Shown here piece by piece: positions 9,513 through 19,953 of a stretch of 23,813 nt of DNA. How positions within the stretch are numbered: the first letter of the stretch is position 1; each line of letters starts with the position of its first letter. Source of the stretch: Dinochytrium kinnereticum. Its lineage: Eukaryota; Chytridiomycota; Chytridiomycetes; Chytridiales; Chytridiaceae. A program made the translations under genes and the position numbers. The DNA lies in contig JADGJT010000351.1 of NCBI GenBank assembly GCA_027604005.1, forward strand, positions 1 to 23,813, in the 5' to 3' direction. The notes beneath the pieces were generated by a model. The model had not been told where the DNA came from and ran no database searches. It saw only the letters and a list, made by a program, of their open reading frames with translations.

Positions 9513-10815
9513 ATGTCCTACAAGACTCGCACCGTTGGTGCTCCTCACAGCTTCGAGCACAGGGTTTTCATCGGTGAGATCCCTGTCCGGGATGCCGACT
9601 AATGCGATGCAGAGAACGCCGATGGAAAGGTCGTCTCGCCCTTCCACGATATTCCCCTCTACGCCAACAAGGAGAAGACCATTATGAACATGGTTGTTGA
9701 GATTCCCAGGTGGACCAACGCCAAGCTTGAGGTACCTTTGTTCTTTCGTTTGAAATGCTGATGGCGATAGATCTGCAAGGATGAGGCCTTCAACCCCATC
9801 AAGCAGGATGAAAAGAAGGGCAAGCTCCGCTTCGTTCGTAACGTCTTCCCTCACCATGGCTACATCTGGAACGTAAGGATCTGTGGTCTCCCTTTTAATT
9901 GAGATCTAACGCTCTTTTAGTACGGCGCCTTCCCCCAGGTATATTTGAATGCGATGATCACCTTGGCCTTGTAGTTAACGCATGCAGACCTGGGAAGACC
10001 CTGAACACACCCACCCCGACACCAAGGCCAAGGGAGACAACGACCCCCTTGATGTCTGCGAGATTGGTGAGCTCGTCGGCCACGTCGGTCAGGTTAAGCA
10101 GGTTAAGGTTCTTGGAACCATGGCCTTGTTGGACGAAGGTTTGTTGAGCCAAGAATATCCTTTTTGCTGATGCATTTAAAGGTGAGACTGACTGGAAGAT
10201 CATCGCCATTGATGTCAACGACCCCGCCGCCTCCAAGCTCAATGACATTGAGGACGTTGAGAAGTACTTCCCTGGCCTCTTGCGCGCCACCAACGAGTGG
10301 TTCCGTATCTACAAGGTTAATTATTTTCAGACCTTGGCATGTATTAAGCAAAAAGAGTAGATCCCTGACGGTAAGCCTGAGAACAACTTTGCCTTCTCTG
10401 GTGAGGCCAAGAACAAGGCCTACGCCAACGAGGTTATTGCTGAGACCCATGAGGCCTGGAGGAAGGTCATCATGAAGTCTCCTTCCCCATCTGCCGAGAA
10501 GTTCAAGCTTTCTGTGTAAGTTTACCATTTCAAATTGGTAGGAATGGCTAAAGCACTTCTCTTTAGCGTCAACACTCAAGTTGAGGAGAGCCCCTTCAAG
10601 GTCGACTTCAGTGCTGAGGCTTACGCCGCCGTTCCAGCGGTAAGACTTGATCTTTATACACACACTGATATATCATTTTAGGAATCTAAGAAGCCCGCTA
10701 ACCCCATTGACCCTTCCAGTAAGAAAACCTTCTTCGTGTCTTGCTTTTTTTGTACTTACATACTCGTTTAGTTGGCAAGTGGTTCTACCTGTCGGCTCAG
10801 CCCGCAAACCTCTAA
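9513..10815 (+). CDS. IPP1: Soluble inorganic pyrophosphatase (family I)
   Basis: Hydrolyses pyrophosphate to two phosphates, pulling biosynthetic reactions forward; usually a cytosolic, Mg-dependent dimer. About 290 residues in ten exons match yeast Ipp1 closely: [50 protein letters not shown], the metal-binding [42 protein letters not shown], and [20 protein letters not shown]. The first intron is 9574-9612. One exon (9921-9938) is only 18 nt and encodes YGAFPQ. The ATG at 9513 gives the family-typical N terminus [20 protein letters not shown]. The same frame extends upstream to an ATG at 9405 with a presequence-like composition. An AATAAA signal follows the stop by about 33 nt. Confidence 0.95.
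9921..9938 (+). other. IPP1: 18-nt microexon of the pyrophosphatase gene
   Basis: The sequence between a TTTTAG acceptor and a GTATAT donor is exactly 18 nt, in frame, and encodes YGAFPQ. Upstream and downstream exons end WN and begin TWEDP, so joining all three restores the conserved YGAFPQTWEDP active-site region of family I pyrophosphatases. Confidence 0.88.
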
Positions 10816-10847
10816 GAATGAACTTCATCTATAGTAAGCACTAGTCA

Positions 10848-10853
10848 AATAAA
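10848..10853 (+). terminator. Polyadenylation signal AATAAA (pyrophosphatase)
   Basis: AATAAA lies 33 nt after the pyrophosphatase stop, in the 71-bp convergent gap before the VPS33 stop. Its position fits a canonical 3'-end signal for the + strand gene. Confidence 0.6.
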
Positions 10854-10886
10854 GTGATTGTTTCAATTATGGATTTGCTTTTTTGA

Positions 10887-13432
10887 TTATGATGAAGAGC
10901 TCTGTCTTCTCTCAGGTTTCTTTTCCTGAAGGGATTGCACGAGGGTGGTGCCGTTAATGATGCCCGTTGTCAGGATAAGATATTCGCGATTTCCTGTAAG
11001 AAGTGTTGGATTTCGTGGGGATATTCAGTTTCCTACCATCCTGTTTTGCCAAGAACCTGAGAGCTGATATTTCAGTGAAAGTACATCCGCCTACGAACAC
11101 GACGAGGGTGGTCGGGCTTTGGGTTTTTTTTTCTGTTCACGGTTAGCTCAACCAAGATCAAACACAAACTTATTAAGGTGAGCAAGGAAGCATCCGCTGT
11201 AGGCTGATCCTCCTCAAAAAATACCCCAGTGTTCAGAAGCGAAAGAACCTCGTCCGAGTTTTTCCAGCCCACTGTAGATGGTGCAACAGGCTCAGCCATT
11301 GCTGCTGGCTTCACAAGTGTGTTAACCGCCTTTGACGATGCTTGTGATAGCGCAGCAAGGGAGGAATTCACCGAGAACTTTGTGGTGGCAAGTTGTATAA
11401 GCCTAATCGATAGAGGAGCATAGCCGGAATAGACATAGGAGACGTCGTTGGGCTTATGCTCGTCAACGTCATCCACAATCACGCGCAGAAGCCTTCGGAT
11501 TTGGTTGAAATTATTGCGTGAGTTATCGGCGGCTTTGATAATGGCCAGCTTTGCAAAGTTTTGGAAGGTGATTAAGTGCTCAAAACCGTAAGTCTGTTCG
11601 AAAGGAGTTTAGCAAAGAGCTTTTGGTTTTGTTTATTCTTGGACATGAAACGAACCTGAATAACTTCCCTGCGCAGAAAGTCATAATTCTTTTGCTTTAA
11701 CCCACCGGCTGTAAGAGAGTAAAGACCAAGCAGACGAAGAATATGCATCAGGGGAGCCTGCCGGTCAATAAGCTCCTCAATGTAATCTAAATGAGAATTC
11801 AAGACAGTTCCGGCGACGACATCTTAAAGCCACAGTAAGAAAAAAAGAAGAAAATGTATTAGAACTCACTCTGTTGAACCTCGAGCATTTTATTGAAATC
11901 TTGATCAAGGGTAAACTTTGTGATCTGTTCGGCAAGTGAGGTGTCTTACACAGTCAGACATGAACTTTGCTAGTAACTTACGAAGCTTAAGCGATAATCT
12001 CTCCGTCTCGAGGCCACTAAGCTTTCCAATAAACTCTTTAATTTGCGTGACGGTCTTCGCTTGATGCCTTCCCTTTTTTTGTCAGATAAAGTCAAGTCCT
12101 AAAGAATGAAACCTCAATATCATCCTGTAATTTTCTGGCAACCTGATTCAGCGCACCTCCGACTACGGCAAAGTTCAAATTTCTAAGCTGTGAAAAGAGC
12201 TTATCTGTCCCATTTAAAGGGACTCTTTTAGGGCGATTTGCAGCTGCCCCTGCCCCAGCCCCTGTCGCCGGTGTAGTTAGTATAAACGAGGGATCAATTT
12301 CCACAAAAGCTTTAATAGTTAGTACTTTTTTAAGCGGCGTTTTCCGGTACTAGCTCGAATGCCAAACAGCTCGTCCACAAGTCCTTCGTATGTCAGCTGT
12401 GTGCATAGAGGAGTAATGAAATCTACTTGGCGATCGATGATAACCATAGAGTCGATGTCGCATTTGGTTGGGAATACTCGCCGTGTGCTTTCCCGGGGCT
12501 CATCACTCTGAATGTCATCTCTCATGCGCACGAGAAGGTCTGTCAGAAGCTATACAGAAACACTTTAATTGAGAATGCGTCCACTAAAGTATACCTTTGC
12601 GTTCTTTCCAACACCTAAAACCTTTGGAATGATACCAGATATTGTTTGAAGCTTCATGATTGATTTTGCCATATAATAAACTGGAGATATATCGCCATCC
12701 TATGAGTCAAGTCAGAGCCGTCGAAACTATCAAAACTGACAAGGTATAGATCCCGGAAAGAGTCATCCAGCTCCAGCGAAAGAACATCATCATCAAGCGG
12801 CACAAGATCCAGATGAAATTCTCCCAAAGTGATATCACCCAAAACTCCTTCTTCTTCGAGAACCTGCTCGCAAACTAAAGTTCTTCTTGGGACCAAGAAC
12901 AGGCTAAAATCAACCTTCGCCGCAGAGGTGCTTTGTTGTCGGACGTGACCTGTTTCATCGTGTTGAATTGTTAAGCCCAGAACATTGTAAAAAACGAAAC
13001 ATGCAATTAGAGGAAAGCTAGACGTACTTGCAATGAACTTGCAGAGCGAGATTTTAGGCCGACAGATGTACACAAGGTTGCGGCAGTCCGTCTCAGGCTT
13101 GTCGGGTCCCAGATGATAAATCTTCTCCACACCATGCTCCTAATAATCGGATGATGGTATCAGGACACACATTCGTCTTGCTTCCACCGAAACAGTCTCT
13201 AACATTTCGATCGTTTTACCTTTAGCAGGGAGAATTCCGCGATCAAGCTTAGTGGCCCGCTCAAGGACGGGTCAATGACCAGACCCTTTCTTCCCCGCAC
13301 CTTTGCACCAATATAAGAGATTCGAACACGTATCTATTTGCTTACCGAGTCAAGGACGTCGATAAGACTCTTTCTCGCATGCTCTTTGATGACCAGGGTG
13401 TGTAAGTTTTGAGACTCTGGAGCCTTGGTCAT
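10887..13432 (-). CDS. VPS33: Vps33, Sec1/Munc18 subunit of HOPS and CORVET tethers
   Basis: Vps33 templates SNARE assembly at the vacuole or late endosome within the class C core. Many small exons join into roughly 600-650 residues (family about 600-690). Recognisable blocks in order are RGRKGLVIDPSLSGPLSLIA, EHGVEKIYHLGPD, NLVYICRPKISLCKFIA, MVIIDRQVDFITPLCTQLTY followed by EGLVDELFGI, the DYIEELIDRQAPLMHILRLL helix, IVDDVDEHKPNDVSYVYSGY followed by APLSIRLIQ, and near the C terminus TTLVVFVGGCTFTEISALRF then EYLILTTGIING. The start at 13432 gives MTKAPESQNLHTLVI. The first intron ends in AAG. The tail KKPERRQSSSS is basic/Ser-rich. MetAP2 lies 50 bp upstream on the same strand, leaving almost no separate promoter. 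It acts downstream of Rab7, the GTPase controlled by the RMC1-containing complex also encoded here. Confidence 0.93.
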
Positions 13433-13482
13433 GATGATGTTACACTATGTTTTTGCGAGTTTATTTGCGTGATAATAATCGC
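13433..13482. other. 50-bp tandem gap between MetAP2 stop and VPS33 start
   Basis: Both genes run leftward. The gap must serve as the MetAP2 3'UTR start and the VPS33 leader, so the VPS33 promoter probably lies inside the MetAP2 3' coding region, or the two are co-transcribed. The gap is AT-rich (TTATTATCA runs on the sense strand). No other signal was seen. Confidence 0.45.
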
Positions 13483-15248
<1,766 letters not shown>

Positions 15249-15304
15249 GATTGAGGAGAGCCTTTTAATTTTTTTTTATCAGTTAAAGGGTTTGGTGAAT
15301 GAAA
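15249..15304. promoter_or_regulatory. 56-bp divergent promoter region (MetAP2 / J protein)
   Basis: Only 56 bp lie between two divergent start codons. The middle is a run of T on the + strand flanked by TTTTAA and TATCAG. Leaders must be very short or transcription must begin inside the partner gene. Function is inferred from layout. Confidence 0.45.
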
Positions 15305-16099
15305 ATGTCAGGAGGGAGAGCTTGGTGTCTGCGGGCGTTTGCTACACACTCTCGGCAGAAGACGCTATACGAGACGTTGGAGGTGCAGCAGGATGCCAAG
15401 CAGGCGGAGATCAAGTCTCAGTTCTACGAGCTATCAAAAAAGTACTGTGGTCTGGTGTTGAAGGCTGGCTGCTAACGGATCGTTGGAAGATTCCATCCAG
15501 ACAAGAACCCTGGCAACGAGGCGGCACATGAGAAGTTTCTGAAGATCAGCGAGGCTTACTCGACTCTCTCCGATGCAACAACCCGCCGCCAATATGACCG
15601 CACTCTGAGTTATAGCCGCCCAACCACCTCGGGTGCTGGCTCATCTCGACCTCATGGCACAGGACCGCGCCCCACGACTTTCCGATCGAAACTCAGACCT
15701 GATGACTGGATATTGCATCGAAGCAATTCTGGTCCCAAGAGCAAATTCTACGATTATGAAGCCCATCAGCAGCAGCATTACCAAGAGTACCAAGAGAATA
15801 AGGACATGCAGGCCCGTATGGCGAGTATGTTGAGACGGAAGAGGCCGGAAGCGGATAGTCTTCAAGGGAACTTGATGATCAAGGTGGTGCTCCTCGGCAC
15901 AGGACTTTTTCTATTCTTGCAATCTGGGATGGTCAAGCTGCTTTTCATGGACCACCATGAGCAAGATGAGGCGATTGATCGAGACTTTCCATCGCTAGAG
16001 TCAAACTACATACGACGGGAGCCCACCGTCACATTCTCCACACCCCATTTCAGCGCGTGCAGGAACCCAATACCTGGAGGGAGGGGCTCCCTAAGATGA
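15305..16099 (+). CDS. DNAJC30-like mitochondrial membrane J-domain protein
   Basis: A 248-residue protein from two exons (intron 15442-15489 with branch GCTAAC and acceptor GGAAG). The N terminus [19 protein letters not shown] is basic, Ser/Ala-rich and lacks acidic residues, as in a mitochondrial presequence. A J domain follows (about residues 19-80): [20 protein letters not shown], the HPDKNPG motif restored exactly by splicing, and [20 protein letters not shown] with DRTL. The middle is Pro/Ser-rich, followed by [20 protein letters not shown]. This resembles the FNFDAFYQAHYGEQ region of vertebrate DNAJC30. One hydrophobic segment, [20 protein letters not shown], sits near residues 195-215. 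DNAJC30 links J-domain function to respiratory complexes in animals; the role here is inferred. It could also be a different fungal mitochondrial J protein. Confidence 0.8.
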
Positions 16100-16438
16100 C
16101 ATGCCGTCTTTCACAGTTCATCCGCATCTTTCGTTATTTCAGCGTGATTCTTGACGCATCAAGCAATATGATATGTTTTATCCGCGCACCTGCCCTCCTC
16201 CCCCTCCCTTTCCGAGCCTTCTTTTTCTTAAAGCTCGCTGGTTACTGGCTGGCTGCTGATAAGTTGCGTGCCAGGTGAAGGAGCGGATCACGAGTGCGTT
16301 GATTGTGAAGGTGGAGGGAATGAAGGTGAAACTTCCCCAAACATTTGCGTGAAGAAATCATCACGGGATTTCTGCAATAAATATTTTTCGCTTTTCTGCC
16401 TGCATCCCAACCAACCTACCCACCCTCTGTCTGCAAAG
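16100..16438. other. Intergenic: J-protein 3' end and porin promoter
   Basis: About 340 bp with no convincing gene. A TATA-like ATAAATAT lies about 60 bp before the porin ATG (near 16377), followed by a pyrimidine-rich leader rich in CCAACC and CCC up to the start codon, as is common in strongly expressed fungal genes. The AATAAA in the same place is less likely to be the J-protein poly(A) signal, being about 275 bp past its stop. Confidence 0.45.
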
Positions 16439-17724
16439 ATGATCCCTCCCGCCTTCTCCGACATTGGCAAGAGCACCAACGACCTTCTGGTGAGAGCCCC
16501 TGCACACATGCATGCGTATCCACGCTCGCGCTGATTCTGCTTTGCGCCTGCGACGCCCTGCTGACCCATTGCATGTTGTTCAATAGGGCAAGGATTTCCC
16601 AGTTGGCTCCGCCAAGCTCGAGGTCAACACCACCACTGCCAACGGCATCGTACGTAGACTCACGGCTACGCTGCGTCTTGGTACTAACGCGTTGCTCCGC
16701 TGGTTGTTGGGTTTTGCATCTAGAAATTCACTGTTGTGGGAAACAAGGACAATAAGACGGGCCACATCGCAAGCGAGCTCAAGACCAAGTACGTCGACAA
16801 GTCTCGCGGTATGTCCAGTTTCTATTTCCACTGTCGCTTCTCATGATGTTGCTGACGCCTTCTTCAGGCTTGACCATCACGGAGAGCTGGACCACCAGCA
16901 ACGTCCTTGGTGCCCAGGTCGAGATCCAGGACACCATCGCCAAGGGTGTTAAGCTTGACCTCCAGGCTTCCATTCTCCCTGCTTCTGAGTAAGTCTTGTA
17001 ATTGACTTGTAATCAGGAGCTTATCCTTTTTTCTTATTAGCCAGAAGAACGCCAAGGCTGGTTTCGAGTTCAAGCAGGCCAACATCTTCACCCGCACCAG
17101 CCTTGACCTCTTCAAGGGTCCCACTCTCCATGGTGACGCTGTCATTGGGTATACCCCTTCTTGCTGTCTCCTCTCGTGCTAACTGCGCCCAGATCCGATG
17201 GTTTCCTTCTTGGTGGAGACGTTGCTTACAATGTGTCTGACGCTCGCATTACCCGCTACAACGCTGCTTTCGGTTACGTTGCCCCCGAGTACTCCGTGGC
17301 CCTTCACAGGTATGTCTCATTCTTATCACTAAGTAAGTTGGCGTTCTAATATGGACTTGGTAAGCTTGAACATGTTCGGCACCTTCTCTGCCTCTTACTT
17401 CCACAAGATCAACAAGGAGGTTGAGGCCGGTGCCAAGGCCACCTGGAACCGCGCCACTAACTCTGCCGTTGCCATCGAGGTCGGAACCAAGTACACCCTT
17501 GACCGCGATGCCTTCCTCAAGGCCAAGATCGACAACTCTGGAAGGCTTGGTCTCGGCTACACCCAGGTCCTCCGCCCCGGCATCAAGTTGTCGCTTGGTG
17601 GTTCATTCGACAGTATGTATCTCGTCCTCTCACCATTTTAAATGACTTCTCTAATCGTTTCACAGCGAACAGGCTTCAGGAGAACGTCCACAAGGTCGGT
17701 CTCTCCATCGTGTTCGAGGGATAA
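16439..17724 (+). CDS. POR1: Mitochondrial outer-membrane porin (VDAC)
   Basis: VDAC is the 19-strand beta barrel that passes ATP, ADP and small ions through the outer mitochondrial membrane. Eight exons join into about 280 residues, the usual length. The N-terminal helix PPAFSDIGKSTNDLLGKDFP is characteristic. Then come KFTVVGNKDNKTGHIASELK, alternating beta-strand segments, GFEFKQANIFTRTSLDLFKG, the porin block DGFLLGGDVAYNVSDARITR, and the closing LSLGGSFDTNRLQENVHKVG followed by LSIVFEG. Codons favour C-ending and G-ending forms (AAG, ACC, GGC-type) more than in the kinase gene to the right, consistent with high expression. Four of its introns fall within the first 600 bp. An AATAAA signal follows the stop at 17783. 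Confidence 0.94.
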
Positions 17725-18055
17725 ACGCACACGCACACCTCTTGATGAAGGCCACAACGAAAAACAAACCAAGAAAGCTGTTAATAAAACGCTGTTAATT
17801 CCGTCTGATCCGATTGCTGCTGATTCCTGCTCCAATGCAGTGGTGGGTGATGATGTGTTGGCGCTCTGGCTGGCTGGGTGGAACAGGGTTTGCCATGAAA
17901 ATGATTGGGAGAAGCTGAGATTTGGGCATTCTGCTGTCCCGAAGGCAGTCGGATCGCATGTCTGACAACCCGCAACCAAATTCTCGCAGCAGCAGCAGCA
18001 TTTATCACCACTCACCGTTTTCTTCGCAAGTCACCTCTCAACTCAACAAGCCAGA
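17725..18055. other. Intergenic: porin 3' end and GCDH promoter
   Basis: About 330 bp. AATAAA at 17783-17788, 59 nt after the porin stop, is a good poly(A) signal. A direct repeat GCTGTTAAT occurs at 17777-17785 and 17791-17799. A CCAAT pentamer lies near 17832, and a short CAG run near 17987-18000 lies in the presumed GCDH leader. Open frames on both strands here lack family similarity or expected composition. No gene was seen. Confidence 0.5.
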
Positions 18056-19780
18056 ATGTCCTCCATCTCCTGCATGAGGGCTCCCCTGCGATGGGCCGCA
18101 AGCGTAAGATCATTCCACTCAAATACCCCCGTGAGGGCTTCGAAGTTTGGTAAGCTTCTGTTTGTCCTTTGTGCCTTTAACTCGCCTTTGCAGGCCCTAC
18201 AAAGATGGCTCGGTTTGACTGGACTGACCCCTTGACCATGAACGGGCTGTTGACCGAGGAGGAGGTCATTGTCAGGGACTCTGCTCGTCAGTACTGTCAG
18301 AATAAACTCCTTCCCAGAGTCACCATGGCAGCTCGTAACGAAGGTAAGAAGAAGCCACTCTGCCTTTGGCACTTGTCAGAAGCCTAATGAGCGTTTATTA
18401 TCCAGTCTTTCACCGCGAGATTCTGAGCGAGATGGGAGAGTTGGGGATGCTGGGATCTACCATCGAGGGATATGGTTGCGCTGGGGTTTCTTCCGTTGCG
18501 TACGGGTTGATCGCTCGTGAAGTTGAGAGGTATTTGTCATTTCCCATAGTTTTTCTGATGATGCGGTAGAGTGGACAGTGGTTACCGATCGGCCATGAGC
18601 GTCCAATCTTCTCTCGTTATGTACCCCATTTACGCGTAAGTTGAATGATGTTCTTTGATCCGATCCCTTTAACCCTGTACACGCACTCCAGGTATGGAAC
18701 TGAGGAGCAACGGCAAAAGTACCTCCCAAAGTTGGGTAAGGCCGTGGCAAAGCATCATATATCTAACCTCTTATCAAGCTACTGGAGAGCTGGCGGGAGC
18801 CTTCGGACTCACTGAGCCCAACCACGGTAGTGATCCTGCTGGTATGGAGACCACAGCAAAGAAAGTTGGAGAAACGTACATTCTCAACGGCACAAAGACC
18901 TGGATCACCAACTCCCCCATCGCAGATGTCTTTGTTGTTTGGGCAAAGACTGAGGACAAGAAGATCCGTGGCTTCATCTTGGAGAGGGTTCGTTTTTGAT
19001 CTGCTGATCTTTTTCTGGTTCTTACCTGCTGTGTTTTTTATAGGGTATGCCAGGTCTTTCCACCCCGAAGATTGAGGGCAAGTTTTCGCTTCGTGCCTCC
19101 GTTACCGGTATGATAGTCATGGAGGATGTTGAGATTCCTGCTGCGAACCTCCTGCCAAGCGTCGAGGGTTTGAAGGGGCCTTTCGGTTGCTTGAACAATG
19201 CGCGCTACGGAATTGCATGGGGATCTATGGGGGCTGCTGAGTTCTGTGTCGCTCAAGCGCGTGAGTACGTGCTTAACAGGTAGGTTTTGAATTTTTAAAC
19301 GTGGTAAATGGAGCGTGTTTAAATGAACCATTCCTCGATTTATAGGCAGCAGTTTGGCGTTCCACTTGCACGGTTCCAGCTGGTTCAGAAGAAGCTCGCT
19401 GATGCTGTTACTGAAGTAATATCTAATTTTTTGTTCACATTCTGCCTCTCTTGCCCTCTTGAAAGCAGTATTTTAACATAGTTGTCTAGATCACCCTCGG
19501 TCTCCTCGCTGCGTACCAGGCTGGCCGTTTGAAGGACAACCAGCAGCTCTCCGCAGAAGCGATTTCCCTCATCAAGCGCAATAACTGCGGGAAAGCCCTG
19601 GCTATTGCCCGGGAGACCCGTGATATGCTTGGTGGCAACGGTATCTCTGATGAGTATCACATTATCAGGCATGTGATGAACCTGGAAGCCGTCAACACGT
19701 ACGAAGGCACTCATGATATTCACGCCATGATCTTGGGTAGGGGAATTACTGGACTAGCAGCGTTTGGAGTTGAGCCTTGA
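18056..19780 (+). CDS. GCDH: Glutaryl-CoA dehydrogenase, mitochondrial
   Basis: A flavoprotein of the acyl-CoA dehydrogenase family that oxidises and decarboxylates glutaryl-CoA to crotonyl-CoA in lysine and tryptophan breakdown. Nine exons join into about 425 residues. The start at 18056 encodes a clear matrix presequence ([20 protein letters not shown]). The mature part begins [19 protein letters not shown]. Signatures include [20 protein letters not shown] (with the substrate-binding Arg), [70 protein letters not shown], and [16 protein letters not shown] with the catalytic Glu. All key residues are present. One intron in the middle ends in AAG (before 18779). Fungi that lack the aminoadipate-linked catabolic route often lack this gene, so its presence is informative about metabolism. 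Confidence 0.95.
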
Positions 19781-19953
19781 ATGTGCCTCTTATGATGAGT
19801 CACTGCGCTTTAAGTTTCTTTTGCCGTCAATCAAGACGTAATCTTAAAATAATGATGTGGTGCTCAAGGCGATCGGGCAGATGTAAATCCTTTTTGCCAA
19901 GCTGTTTCTTGGAAGCGAGACTTCCAAGAAAGTGGGGATAGGAAGCAACCATC
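19781..19953. other. Spacer between GCDH and the kinase-like gene
   Basis: 173 bp holding the GCDH 3' end and the leader of the kinase-like gene. It contains a strong inverted repeat, listed separately, and a TGAGTCA heptamer at 19796-19802 that could be chance. Confidence 0.45.
19905..19931. promoter_or_regulatory. Perfect 11-bp inverted repeat (hairpin or operator) before the kinase-like gene
   Basis: TTTCTTGGAAG and its exact reverse complement flank a 5-nt CGAGA loop, ending 22 nt before the ATG at 19954. It could fold as an RNA hairpin in the leader, or act as a DNA site. Each arm also contains a TTCnnnGAA palindrome, so the element is two such palindromes in tandem. Function is unknown. 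Confidence 0.6.

Noticed and set aside
9354..9857. 167-codon minus-strand open frame
   Set aside because: It is antisense to the well-supported pyrophosphatase exons, a shadow of their codon bias.
10103..10663. 186-codon minus-strand open frame
   Set aside because: It is also antisense to pyrophosphatase exons and ignores their clear splice structure.
19796..19802. TGAGTCA heptamer (Gcn4/AP-1 type)
   Set aside because: A 7-mer is expected by chance a few times in a window this size, and this one sits just after a stop codon with no supporting partner sites.
19905..19931. Inverted repeat read as a heat-shock element or a transposon end
   Set aside because: The palindromes have a 3-base rather than 2-base TTC-GAA gap, and there is no transposase or target duplication nearby. 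It is kept only as an unexplained hairpin or operator.
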